Below, piece by piece: positions 9,798-17,198 of a DNA stretch of 39,068 nucleotides. How positions within the stretch are numbered: the stretch's first letter is position 1; each line of letters starts with the position of its first letter. The notes beneath the pieces were generated by a model, which saw only the letters and a list, made by a program, of their open reading frames with translations, was not told the origin of the DNA and did no database searches. A program made the translations under genes and the position numbers. Source of the DNA: an uncultured Alphaproteobacteria bacterium (GTDB lineage: Bacteria; Pseudomonadota; Alphaproteobacteria; HIMB59). The stretch is taken from assembly GCA_902575065.1 (NCBI GenBank), contig CACGPU010000011.1:1-39068 (forward strand), given 5' to 3'.

Positions 9798-10940
9798 TTA
9801 AGGATTTAAATTTTCAATATAATTTAAACGACCCAAAATTTCATCTCTGTCCATATAATAACCTTGAAGGTGCCTTTCTCCAGAATTGGCATCATATTCT
9901 TTTCTACCATGTAACACTCTTCGATTATTAAAACTAAAAATATCTCCGGCTTGCATACGAAAGTTAATTTCAAACCTCTGGTCATGAAGTAAGCTTAAAA
10001 GCTTTCTGTATGCTGAGTAAAAATGATCCATTTTATCAGGATGGCAGTCCATAACTCCCATGTAAGCAACGCTGAACCTAATATCATTATAATCATTATT
10101 GTGATCGAGAGTTATTATAGGTTTATGCATTACTCTAATTGTATTAGTTGTGTAGTCTCTATTTACAAATTTTACAGACGTATTAAGCAGTACTTCATAA
10201 TCATTTGGGTGATTATTTTTTAAATAATCAATTACCTTAAAACCATCTACAGCAACTGACTCACCACCAGTAGCATTATTTATTAAGCAGTGAAGAAATT
10301 GATATCCTGGAGCTATCTCATAATATGGTAAATCAATATGATTTCTTAGACCTGCAGCAGTATAAGCTGAATTATTAGGGTTAGGTATATCAATGACCTC
10401 GAATGGTGTTTTAAAAAAAGTTTCTCGAGTGTGACTTATATTTTTCAGAATATCAAAACCAGAATTTACATCTGTTGGAGCATTTTTAACAATTGAAATA
10501 CCAAAAAAATGTAGTTGCTGTAACCACTTTTTTAAACCATCATCACTTCTAATTATTTCGCTGTAATCTATTTGAATATCAGTAAATGTATCTTGCATGG
10601 ATTTATCCCAAATCCTATATGGTGAAACGTACTCTCGACTGTGTTTTAAAGAATAACAATTATGTCTCAACCAATCTCTCTCATAAACACTTTTATGCCC
10701 TCCCTCACTCCATTCAATCTCAAGATTACCTTCACTATTTAGAGAGTAATTTTTAGGGTGAATATCTTCAGATACATCAAGCAAATTAAAAGTTCGTTCA
10801 CGAGCTGTTGGATGCACTTCAGAGGGACAATTATCTCTCAACCATAAGAAATTATATTTACTTTTAAAACCATCGCTCCAATCGACCAAAATAGACTTGT
10901 TATTTTTATCGATTGTTTTAATTGAAAGATTTTCGCTCAT
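9798..10940 (-). CDS. Gamma-butyrobetaine dioxygenase (2-oxoglutarate/Fe(II) oxygenase)
   Basis: This TauD/BBOX-type oxygenase of 380 residues is predicted to hydroxylate gamma-butyrobetaine to L-carnitine, consuming O2 and 2-oxoglutarate. The N-terminal GBBH-like domain (about 1-95) has FLWLRDNCPSEVHP and a second DWLRHNC. The catalytic jelly roll follows, with the Fe ligands in LRNHIDLPYYE (H-x-D) and the distal H in RRVLHGRKEY, whose Arg would bind 2-oxoglutarate. Compared with the human zinc site (C38, C40, C43, H82), C38 is kept, C40 is Ser and C43 is His. It starts 1 nt after the carnitine dehydrogenase stop, so the two form an operon. Trimethyllysine dioxygenase is the main alternative. 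Confidence 0.85.
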   Translation of the reverse strand: MSENLSIKTIDKNNKSILVDWSDGFKSKYNFLWLRDNCPSEVHPTARERTFNLLDVSEDIHPKNYSLNSEGNLEIEWSEGGHKSVYERDWLRHNCYSLKHSREYVSPYRIWDKSMQDTFTDIQIDYSEIIRSDDGLKKWLQQLHFFGISIVKNAPTDVNSGFDILKNISHTRETFFKTPFEVIDIPNPNNSAYTAAGLRNHIDLPYYEIAPGYQFLHCLINNATGGESVAVDGFKVIDYLKNNHPNDYEVLLNTSVKFVNRDYTTNTIRVMHKPIITLDHNNDYNDIRFSVAYMGVMDCHPDKMDHFYSAYRKLLSLLHDQRFEINFRMQAGDIFSFNNRRVLHGRKEYDANSGERHLQGYYMDRDEILGRLNYIENLNP

Positions 10941-10941
10941 A

Positions 10942-11913
10942 TTAAAATTTATTAAATGTTTTATTCCAATTAGGAAAATTATTTCTTTGATATTTATTCA
11001 AAGTTTTCATGATTTCAATCAAAAAAATATCTCTTTGCACTTCTAGATCTTTAATAGTGTATTTTCCTGCCTGTTTTTTTGTGCCTGAAATCATTAATTT
11101 TTTTAGTTTTGCATCAAGTTTTGGCGCCTTTAATTTAGTCCAAGGTAATTTAAGAGCAGGTCCAAACTGCTCTAACATGTGTTTCATACCAGTTTGCCCT
11201 CCTGCAAGATGAAAAGTTAGACAAACACCCATAAAAGACCATCGTAATCCAGGTCCATAAACAATCGCATCGTCAACATCTTGAGTCGAAGCAATTCCAT
11301 CTTTAATTATGTGAAGTGCCTCTCTCCAAAGAGCCTCCTGTAAGCGATCAGATATATAACCCTCAATTTCTTTTTTTACAATCAAAGGCTTCATTCCTAT
11401 TCCCTCGTAAAACTTCTTAGCTCCGGTAATTGTGTTTTTCTTTGTTTGCTTACCTGATACCAACTCGACAAGAGGAAGTAAATATACAGGGTTAAATGGA
11501 TGTCCTATACAAACTCTTTCTGGATAATTACATAAAGATTGAATTCTTGTAGGCAAAAGTCCTGATGAACTAGACGCAATGATTATATTTTTTGGCAATA
11601 ATTTATCTATATCTTTAAGAAGTTTCTTCTTTAATTTTTCATTCTCTGGAGCATTTTCTTGGACAAAGGTGGTTGAATGAAGAGACTCTCTGAGATCAGA
11701 ATAAATTTTCAAATTACTAAGTTTTGCATTTTTATTTAAACCTAATCTTTGAAGGCTCTTTAAAGCTGTTTTGGTATTTGATAATAGTTGCTTTCTTGCC
11801 TTAACACTTGGGTCATAAGCATTAACTATTAGACCACATGCTAGCATTCTAGCAGCCCATCCAGCGCCAATGACGCCAGCACCGACTATCGTGACAATCT
11901 TTTTTTTAATCAA
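10942..11913 (-). CDS. lcdH: L-carnitine 3-dehydrogenase (3-hydroxyacyl-CoA dehydrogenase family)
   Basis: This NAD-dependent dehydrogenase of 323 residues probably oxidises L-carnitine to 3-dehydrocarnitine. The Rossmann motif GAGVIGAGWAARM is at the N-terminus, the catalytic His lies in CIGHPFNPVYLLPLVE, and the C-terminal segment GPGLRWSFMGVCLTFHLAGG closely resembles bacterial carnitine dehydrogenases rather than 3-hydroxybutyryl-CoA dehydrogenases. Some homologues carry a C-terminal thioesterase domain; this one does not. It is the promoter-proximal gene with the butyrobetaine oxygenase behind it. Enzymes for the next steps (dehydrocarnitine cleavage by a BKACE enzyme, betainyl-CoA thioesterase) are not in the window. 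Confidence 0.85.
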   Translation of the reverse strand: MIKKKIVTIVGAGVIGAGWAARMLACGLIVNAYDPSVKARKQLLSNTKTALKSLQRLGLNKNAKLSNLKIYSDLRESLHSTTFVQENAPENEKLKKKLLKDIDKLLPKNIIIASSSSGLLPTRIQSLCNYPERVCIGHPFNPVYLLPLVELVSGKQTKKNTITGAKKFYEGIGMKPLIVKKEIEGYISDRLQEALWREALHIIKDGIASTQDVDDAIVYGPGLRWSFMGVCLTFHLAGGQTGMKHMLEQFGPALKLPWTKLKAPKLDAKLKKLMISGTKKQAGKYTIKDLEVQRDIFLIEIMKTLNKYQRNNFPNWNKTFNKF

Positions 11914-11941
11914 CTTTTAAAAATATATTAACTCATAAATA

Positions 11942-11965
11942 TTAAATTATGATATTTTTTTTGTA
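11942..11965 (+). promoter_or_regulatory. Promoter/leader element, copy 1 of a 24-nt direct repeat
   Basis: A TATGAT hexamer at 11948-11953 looks like a -10 element. It is followed by eight T residues and G-T, and the start codon of the next gene begins at 11965. The same 24-nt block with 2 differences lies in front of the desaturase gene at 12404-12427. If the hexamer is a -10, the mRNA leader would be only a few nucleotides. Confidence 0.4.
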
Positions 11966-12387
11966 TGATTATATACATATGTAAGTTTCTTCATCTTATA
12001 TCTCTGTTTATTGCTGGAGGAGGAGGTATTGGTAGTGCTGTTATACAATCTATATATAAAAAAGAAGGTAAAGTCCCTGAGCCTCATTTGGCTAAAGGTT
12101 TTAAGGTTTTAGCATTTTTATCTTTATTAGCTATCATCACAATGTGGGTTACTGGAATTATTTTGCTATTGGCAATATACGGCTCATTTTATTTAGGTTG
12201 GGCTTTTCATATGAAATTATTTGGAGCTAGCTTAATTTTAATAACAGCTATATTCATAAATATGCATTTATATGTATCAGCTAGAAAAAGCCTATCCCCC
12301 AATCAAAAATATATTAAAAATTCTGGATCTTTGTCTAGATTAGGCTTGATTCTTGCCATAGCTGGTGCAATAGGATCATTTGTCTGA
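11965..12387 (+). CDS. Four-helix integral membrane protein of unknown function
   Basis: This 140-residue protein has four predicted transmembrane helices: about 3-25 with a Gly-rich turn FIAGGGGIGS, 47-70, 76-100 and 122-140. A His in helix 1 (KFLHLIS) and another in AFHMKLFG, together with the four-helix layout, resemble the CopD/DUF2269/HemJ-like families, some of which bind heme or copper. That comparison is loose. It precedes the desaturase by 41 bp and shares the same short upstream element with it, so the two may be co-expressed and work at the same membrane, for example by supplying electrons; this is inference. Confidence 0.75.
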   Translation: MIIYICKFLHLISLFIAGGGGIGSAVIQSIYKKEGKVPEPHLAKGFKVLAFLSLLAIITMWVTGIILLLAIYGSFYLGWAFHMKLFGASLILITAIFINMHLYVSARKSLSPNQKYIKNSGSLSRLGLILAIAGAIGSFV

Positions 12388-12403
12388 CCTTATTTATTTT
12401 TTT

Positions 12404-12427
12404 TTAATTTATGGTATTTTTTTTGTA
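12404..12427 (+). promoter_or_regulatory. Promoter/leader element, copy 2 of a 24-nt direct repeat
   Basis: This block matches 22 of 24 bases of the one at 11942-11965, including TATGGT in place of TATGAT and the run of eight T followed by GTA. The desaturase ATG starts at 12429. In copy 1 the ATG starts on the last base of the block and here 2 nt after it, so the position relative to the start codon is nearly the same. Confidence 0.4.
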
Positions 12428-12428
12428 A

Positions 12429-13421
12429 ATGAAAGTTGACTTAGACAAATGGCATCATTGTGACGTTGATAAAGAAGAATTTGTAAAGCTTCTTAAGAAG
12501 TCGGATTATCAAGGTTTTAAACACATGTTTATTTTCTTTGGATCTTTAATTGTATTCGGTGTTTTAGCTTATATGACATGGGGGACTTGGTGGTCTTTAT
12601 TATTTTTTTTAATTTATGGAAATATATGGAATTGTGCAGATCCTATTTGGCACGAAACAGGACATAAAACAGCTTTTAAAACGAACTATTGGAATAACTT
12701 TTTTTATCAAATTGGAAGTTATATGAATGGATTTGAACCAGTAAGATGGAGATGGTCACATTTTCGTCATCATGGTTATACTTACTTTGATGATCCACTT
12801 GATTTTGAAATAGCAATTAGAAGACCAACTGATGTTTTTTACTTTTTCAGTTTATTCGTACCTTTCTTTGACATATTTAATTTTAAAAAAACAACTCAAT
12901 ACGAGACTATTCTTCATGCTCTAGGCAAAAAAACAGAAGTAATGAAACAAGTAATCCCTGAAAGAGAACATCAAAAATGCATAAACTCCTCAAGATTACA
13001 TGTTGGTATTTGGATCTTATTAATTTTAATGTCAATTGCTTTTCAGTCTTGGTTGCCGGTTTTATATTTTTTACTTCCAAACTTTTATGGGATAACACTC
13101 AAAAGACTTTTTGGATTAACTCAACATACTGGGCTTAAAGATAATATCAAAGATCATAGATATAGTACTAGGACAATGCATTTAAACCCGATCTTCAGTT
13201 TTTTATATTGGCAGATGGAATATCATATTGAACATCATATGTTCCCTACTGTACCATCGCATAATTTGCCTAAACTGCACCAATTAGTTAAAGATCAGAT
13301 GCCTCCTGCAAAAAAAGGTTTATGGGGAGCATACTCTGAAATCATCCCTACTATTTTAAAACAAGCAAAAAACCCTTCATATGAATTACAAGTAGCCGTT
13401 CCATCTAATAACAATGGCTAA
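12429..13421 (+). CDS. Fatty acid desaturase-family membrane di-iron oxygenase
   Basis: This integral membrane di-iron enzyme of 330 residues has the three histidine boxes H75-ETG-H79, H111-FR-HH115 and H266-IE-HH270, plus extra His in TQHTG and KDHRY that often complete the site. Hydrophobic helices lie around 33-65 and 193-222. Family members desaturate or hydroxylate acyl chains, sphingoid bases, carotenoids or alkanes. The substrate cannot be read from the sequence. It overlaps the PanB-like gene by 8 bp, so a joint pathway is likely, and the neighbouring operon handles trimethylammonium compounds. No fused rubredoxin or cytochrome b5 electron donor is present. Confidence 0.85.
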   Translation: MKVDLDKWHHCDVDKEEFVKLLKKSDYQGFKHMFIFFGSLIVFGVLAYMTWGTWWSLLFFLIYGNIWNCADPIWHETGHKTAFKTNYWNNFFYQIGSYMNGFEPVRWRWSHFRHHGYTYFDDPLDFEIAIRRPTDVFYFFSLFVPFFDIFNFKKTTQYETILHALGKKTEVMKQVIPEREHQKCINSSRLHVGIWILLILMSIAFQSWLPVLYFLLPNFYGITLKRLFGLTQHTGLKDNIKDHRYSTRTMHLNPIFSFLYWQMEYHIEHHMFPTVPSHNLPKLHQLVKDQMPPAKKGLWGAYSEIIPTILKQAKNPSYELQVAVPSNNNG

Positions 13422-14199
13422 AAGAACTACCGTTTTTGATTTATGGAGTCAAAAAGGGAAAAAGAAGTGGCCTCAAACTCATATAGATACAGCAAAAGAG
13501 GCAGAAGCTGCCTATAAAGCAGGAATTGAAATAATTTCCTGTGAACCCGATCATCATTTCAAGGATGTAAGAAATGTTGCTCCAACAGCATTTTTATCTG
13601 TTGGTCTTAAACATGGGTTGGTGAGTTCTCCTCAAGAGGCAATAAAAAAAGGTTTTGAAATAATGGAAATGGGAGCAGATGCTATTTATTGTTCACACTC
13701 AATTAACTTTATTGAAGCTATGGCAAAAGAGGGAATACCTGTAACTGCACACGTTGGATTAGTCCCAAATATTGCAACATGGACTAATTACAGAGCTGTA
13801 GGAAAAACATCAAACGAAGCTTTTAAAGTATATCAAAAAGTAAAAGATCTCGAAAATGCTGGAGCGGCTTGCGTAGAAGTCGAGGTGGTACCAGTTGAGC
13901 TTGCAGAATTTATAACAAAGAATACTAAAATGATAACTATGGGTATGGGTTGTGGTGATGTGTGTGATACACAATATTTATTTTGTAATGATATACTTGG
14001 TACAAACGTTGGTCATTATCCTCGACATGCAAAAAAATATGTAGATTTAGAAATTAAAGAAAGAGAGTTACAAGAATTAAGAATAAAAGGTTTTAAGATG
14101 TTTGTTGATGAATTTAATAGTGGTGTATACCCTGAAGATAAACATCTTATTAAAATGGAAGAAAAAGAGCTTAATGATTTTCTAGATAAAGTTAAATAG
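13414..14199 (+). CDS. PanB-like protein (ketopantoate hydroxymethyltransferase superfamily)
   Basis: This 261-residue protein belongs to the PEP mutase/isocitrate lyase-like barrel superfamily. The second half closely follows PanB: GADAIYCSHS, GIPVTAHVGLVPN, YRAVGKT, then VEVEVVPVELAEFIT with the conserved catalytic-type Glu, and MGMGCGDVCDTQYLFCNDILG. The first half is different: the PanB metal-binding segment with VGDSLG has no counterpart, and IISCEPDHHF stands in that region. It is therefore probably not the pantothenate enzyme but a relative acting on another oxo acid. It overlaps the desaturase upstream and the convergent glutamine-synthetase homologue downstream, each by 8 bp. Confidence 0.75.
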   Translation: MAKRTTVFDLWSQKGKKKWPQTHIDTAKEAEAAYKAGIEIISCEPDHHFKDVRNVAPTAFLSVGLKHGLVSSPQEAIKKGFEIMEMGADAIYCSHSINFIEAMAKEGIPVTAHVGLVPNIATWTNYRAVGKTSNEAFKVYQKVKDLENAGAACVEVEVVPVELAEFITKNTKMITMGMGCGDVCDTQYLFCNDILGTNVGHYPRHAKKYVDLEIKERELQELRIKGFKMFVDEFNSGVYPEDKHLIKMEEKELNDFLDKVK

Positions 14200-15577
14200 C
14201 ATCTAAATATAAATCAATATCTAATTCTGATATAGTACTAGCAAATTTATGATATTCCATTTCCTTAATGGCTATAAAAGCCTTATGTAATTCTGGGCCT
14301 AAAGTTTGTTTTAAAAAAGAGGATTTCTTAGATAGCATAATTGATGAATTCCAGTCAGAAGGAATTTTGTATTTTTGATTATTTTTCTTTAAATAAGCAT
14401 TTCCGGTTGTTTGTTTATCTGGAGAAATTTTATTTTGAATTCCTAATTCAATTGCTGAAATTATAGTTAAGGCTACTAAATATGGGTTTGCATCAACTCC
14501 TGAGACTCTATGTTCTATCCTTCTATTATTTTTATTACTACTTGGTATTCGAAAAGCAACTGATCTGTTATCTATTCCCCAATTAGGCTTTGTTGGTGCA
14601 TAAGACCCTGAAACAAATCTCCTCCAACTATTAGCATTTGGTGCGAATATCAACATACTTTCACCCATGGTCTTTGAAAGACCCCCAAGTGCATAATTAA
14701 GATTTTTATTTATTTTTTCATTATTTCTTTCGGCAAAAATATTTTTTTCTTTTTGATCATAAAGTGAAATATGAAAATGCATTCCAGAACCAGAGATGTT
14801 TTCCATAGGTTTTGCCATAAAGCATGCAGTGACTCCATGTTTTCTTGCTTGTGCTCTTATAATTCTTTTTAACCTTAAAATATCATCAGCAGCTTTTAGT
14901 AACGATTTTTGATGTTTTAATGTTAATTCGTATTGACCGGGTGCGTACTCTGAAATAATAGTTTCAGCATCTATTCTTGCAAGTTTTGTAGCTTCATAAA
15001 TATCATCAATTAAAGGTAACATACCATGGAGATGATCTACTGAATATACATCTGTCTTTTTAATTGATGCTCTTTTTCCAAGTATAGATTTTGCTGGTTT
15101 GAGTTTTCCATACTCATCCAATTCATTTGAAACAAGAAAAAATTCTAGCTCAAATGCTGCATAAAAATTAATTCCTTTTTTTTTAAAATCTTGAATTTTA
15201 TTTTCCAAAATATTTCTTGGATCTGTTAACAATTTTTTTCCATCAATATCATACATGTTCATGAATAACTCACCTCTTGGTGGTTTGCTTTTATGCAATA
15301 ACTTTAGTGATGATGGTATAGGCCAAGCTTTTATGTCACCATCACCTTGCTCTAAAATTAATCCTGTTTCAGGTGTATCCTCACCAGTAATATCCATTCC
15401 AAGTAATGAAAGAGGAAATTGCCTACCTGACTTATACAAATTTAATAACTCATTTCTTCTAATTATTTTTCCACGACCTACACCATTACAGTCATGCATT
15501 ACAATATCGAATGATTTTACTTGTGTATTTCTTTTCAGAAAATTTTGTGCTTCAGATAAATAATTTTTAGTTTTCAT
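14192..15577 (-). CDS. Glutamine synthetase-family ligase, PuuA type
   Basis: This 461-residue ATP-dependent gamma-glutamyl ligase is of the glutamine synthetase fold. It has the N-terminal beta-grasp segment (DIVMHDCNGVGRGKI), metal-site Glu in FELEFFL and SEYAPGQYEL, the ammonia/ATP loop GSGMHFHISL, the NRSVAFRIP Arg region and RIEHRVSGVDANPYL. The sequence is closest in style to gamma-glutamylputrescine synthetases, which attach glutamate to amines, rather than nitrogen-assimilating GlnA, whose adenylylation-site region is not recognisable. The substrate is unknown and may be putrescine or another primary amine. It is convergent to the PanB-like gene and divergent from the GST. Confidence 0.85.
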   Translation of the reverse strand: MKTKNYLSEAQNFLKRNTQVKSFDIVMHDCNGVGRGKIIRRNELLNLYKSGRQFPLSLLGMDITGEDTPETGLILEQGDGDIKAWPIPSSLKLLHKSKPPRGELFMNMYDIDGKKLLTDPRNILENKIQDFKKKGINFYAAFELEFFLVSNELDEYGKLKPAKSILGKRASIKKTDVYSVDHLHGMLPLIDDIYEATKLARIDAETIISEYAPGQYELTLKHQKSLLKAADDILRLKRIIRAQARKHGVTACFMAKPMENISGSGMHFHISLYDQKEKNIFAERNNEKINKNLNYALGGLSKTMGESMLIFAPNANSWRRFVSGSYAPTKPNWGIDNRSVAFRIPSSNKNNRRIEHRVSGVDANPYLVALTIISAIELGIQNKISPDKQTTGNAYLKKNNQKYKIPSDWNSSIMLSKKSSFLKQTLGPELHKAFIAIKEMEYHKFASTISELDIDLYLDAI

Positions 15578-15616
15578 GACAAATATTTATAATATAAAAA
15601 TATTAATATAAACTTT

Positions 15617-16315
15617 ATGTCTAAACTACAGTTAATCTATTTCAATCTTAGAGCTTTGTGTGAGGCTCCAAGGATGATGCTACATACTGCGGGTATCGAA
15701 TATTCATATGAAATGGCATGGGATTATTTTAAAAAACCATGGGGTGATGTCAAAAAAGAGGTGATTTTTCATAAATTACCTTTACTTGTTATAGATGAGA
15801 AAATTAAAATATGGCAAAGCAATACTATCTCAAGATATATAGCTAAACTTACAAACAATATCCCCAATAATGAGGAAATGGTAGCATATGCTGACTCTAT
15901 ATTTGAGTCTGCCCATGATTTATTTTTTCCTTTAAATCCAACAATAAATGTTTGGGTTGGTGAAATGCACTTAAAGAATAAAAAAAATCTTCTAGATGAA
16001 ATTTTACCCAAAGCTTTTACAAATTTTGAAAAGTTATTAAGTAAATATGAAGGTAATTTTTTTTTAGGAGAAAGAGCATTTTATTGTGACTTTAATGTTT
16101 ATCATCATGTTTCACTAGCATTGCTATTAGATGATAAAATTTTAGATAACTTTCCAAAGTTAAAAAAATTTATGAGCGATTTTGAAAAGATTCAAGGTAT
16201 TTTAGATTATCTGGAGTCAAGACCCAAACTTATTGGAATTGGTACTTGGCCAAAAGTAGTAATTGATGGTATAGAATACACATCTGGCACTAATCCCGAT
16301 TACAAATATCAATAA
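15617..16315 (+). CDS. Glutathione S-transferase family protein
   Basis: This soluble GST-fold protein has 232 residues. The thioredoxin-like N-domain opens with LQLIYFNLRALCEAPRMML, whose Tyr8 matches the catalytic Tyr of Sigma-type GSTs. The cis-Pro segment FHKLPLLVIDEKIKIWQSN carries the glutathione gamma-glutamyl-binding S-N pair. An all-helical C-domain follows (about 90-215), with the N-capping box-like motif ERAFYCDFNVYHH. Targets of this family are diverse (peroxides, electrophiles, isomerisations), so no substrate is assigned. It is divergent from the PuuA-like gene by 39 bp. Its 3' end contains the likely promoter of tRNA-Cys. Confidence 0.82.
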   Translation: MSKLQLIYFNLRALCEAPRMMLHTAGIEYSYEMAWDYFKKPWGDVKKEVIFHKLPLLVIDEKIKIWQSNTISRYIAKLTNNIPNNEEMVAYADSIFESAHDLFFPLNPTINVWVGEMHLKNKKNLLDEILPKAFTNFEKLLSKYEGNFFLGERAFYCDFNVYHHVSLALLLDDKILDNFPKLKKFMSDFEKIQGILDYLESRPKLIGIGTWPKVVIDGIEYTSGTNPDYKYQ

Positions 16316-16327
16316 AAGTGTTATGCT
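16300..16327 (+). promoter_or_regulatory. Likely sigma-70-type promoter for tRNA-Cys
   Basis: TTACAA at 16300-16305 and TATGCT at 16322-16327 are separated by 16 nt, with tRNA-Cys beginning at 16337, 9 nt after the -10 element. The -35 part lies within the last codons of the GST gene. It was found by eye and in A+T-rich DNA such matches are common. Confidence 0.35.
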
Positions 16328-16336
16328 AAGTTTTAT

Positions 16337-16410
16337 GGCCCGCTGGCAGATTGGTTATGCAGAGGACTGCAAATCCTTGTAGCTCGGTTCGATTCCGGGG
16401 TGGGCCTCCA
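16337..16410 (+). tRNA. tRNA-Cys (GCA)
   Basis: A complete cloverleaf is present: acceptor GGCCCGC (16337-16343) pairs with GTGGGCC (16400-16406). The anticodon loop CTGCAAA has GCA at 16369-16371. The T arm is CTCGG/CCGGG with loop TTCGATT. The discriminator is U (16407), as expected for tRNA-Cys, and CCA is encoded at 16408-16410. The stop codon of the convergent creatininase gene begins at the next base. Confidence 0.97.
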
Positions 16411-17169
16411 CTACTTCATTTCATCAATTATTTTTTTTAAAGTTCTTGATGTGAGATCTAGAATTCTTTTTCCTTTATCTGCAGAGGATTTTGTAGGATT
16501 GCCAATTATACCTGTCTTGGACAAATCTTTTGTATTCCAAGCTCTTTTAATTGTTCTTTCATAAGAAATTATTTTTTTAGATTTAAAGTCAGATGAGAGT
16601 TTGTTTCTTTTAATTTTATTTAATTTTATCAATTCTGGATAAAGGTGAAGCATTATTGATGTTTCAAATTCACCTCCATGATATCCATATAGTAATTCCT
16701 TTTTTGGAATAATTTTTTCAAAACCTTTAAATAAAAAATAATGTGCCTTAACAATATCGACAGCTTTATATCTACTTTTAATTTCTTTAGCAGCTATATC
16801 TAAGTGACTAATTTGTCCGCCATGACTATTTAAAAAGATAAATTTTTTATATCTACGAATACATAACTCACCAACTATGCTGATAATATAATCAATATAA
16901 TTTGTAGAGTTCGAAGATAGAGTGCCCTCAAAGCTATTATGCTCACTCGCTGAACCTATTGAGATATTTGGTAGAATTAAATATTTATTAAGTTTGGGAT
17001 ATTTCATAATAAAAGTATTTAAAATTCCATCTAATATCAATTTATCAGTACCTGATGGAAGGTGTTCTCCATGTTGTTCTACAGATGAAAATGGGAGAAT
17101 AAGTATTTTATTTTTACCTAATTTATTAATATCTGCTGATGTTAAATCGGACCAAAACTTTGATAGCAT
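16411..17169 (-). CDS. Creatininase-family amidohydrolase (ArfB/MftE-like)
   Basis: This 252-residue metal-dependent hydrolase has the family ligands: LPFSSVEQHGEHLPSGTD (Glu, His and Asp, about 26-43), FLNSHGGQ near 112 and GYHGGEFETS near 160. The family includes creatininase, mycofactocin MftE and archaeal ArfB, which removes formate from the formylaminopyrimidine made from GTP. Lying in the same gene group as a GTP cyclohydrolase II, a RibD-type reductase and a PTPS homologue, an ArfB-like deformylation or amide hydrolysis of a GTP-derived pyrimidine is the best guess. The start lies 29 bp from the divergent dehydrogenase start. The stop abuts tRNA-Cys. Confidence 0.82.
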   Translation of the reverse strand: MLSKFWSDLTSADINKLGKNKILILPFSSVEQHGEHLPSGTDKLILDGILNTFIMKYPKLNKYLILPNISIGSASEHNSFEGTLSSNSTNYIDYIISIVGELCIRRYKKFIFLNSHGGQISHLDIAAKEIKSRYKAVDIVKAHYFLFKGFEKIIPKKELLYGYHGGEFETSIMLHLYPELIKLNKIKRNKLSSDFKSKKIISYERTIKRAWNTKDLSKTGIIGNPTKSSADKGKRILDLTSRTLKKIIDEMK

Positions 17170-17198
17170 AAGTGATATTTAACATTTATATAATTATT

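Noticed and set aside
13414-14199. Dehydrocarnitine cleavage enzyme (BKACE) as the identity of the gene after the desaturase
   Set aside because: It would complete the carnitine pathway, but the motifs match the PanB superfamily and no BKACE motif is visible.
17172-17198. GTG start nine codons before the dehydrogenase ATG
   Set aside because: The added residues are hydrophobic and unlike the family; the ATG at 17199 gives the expected N-terminus.
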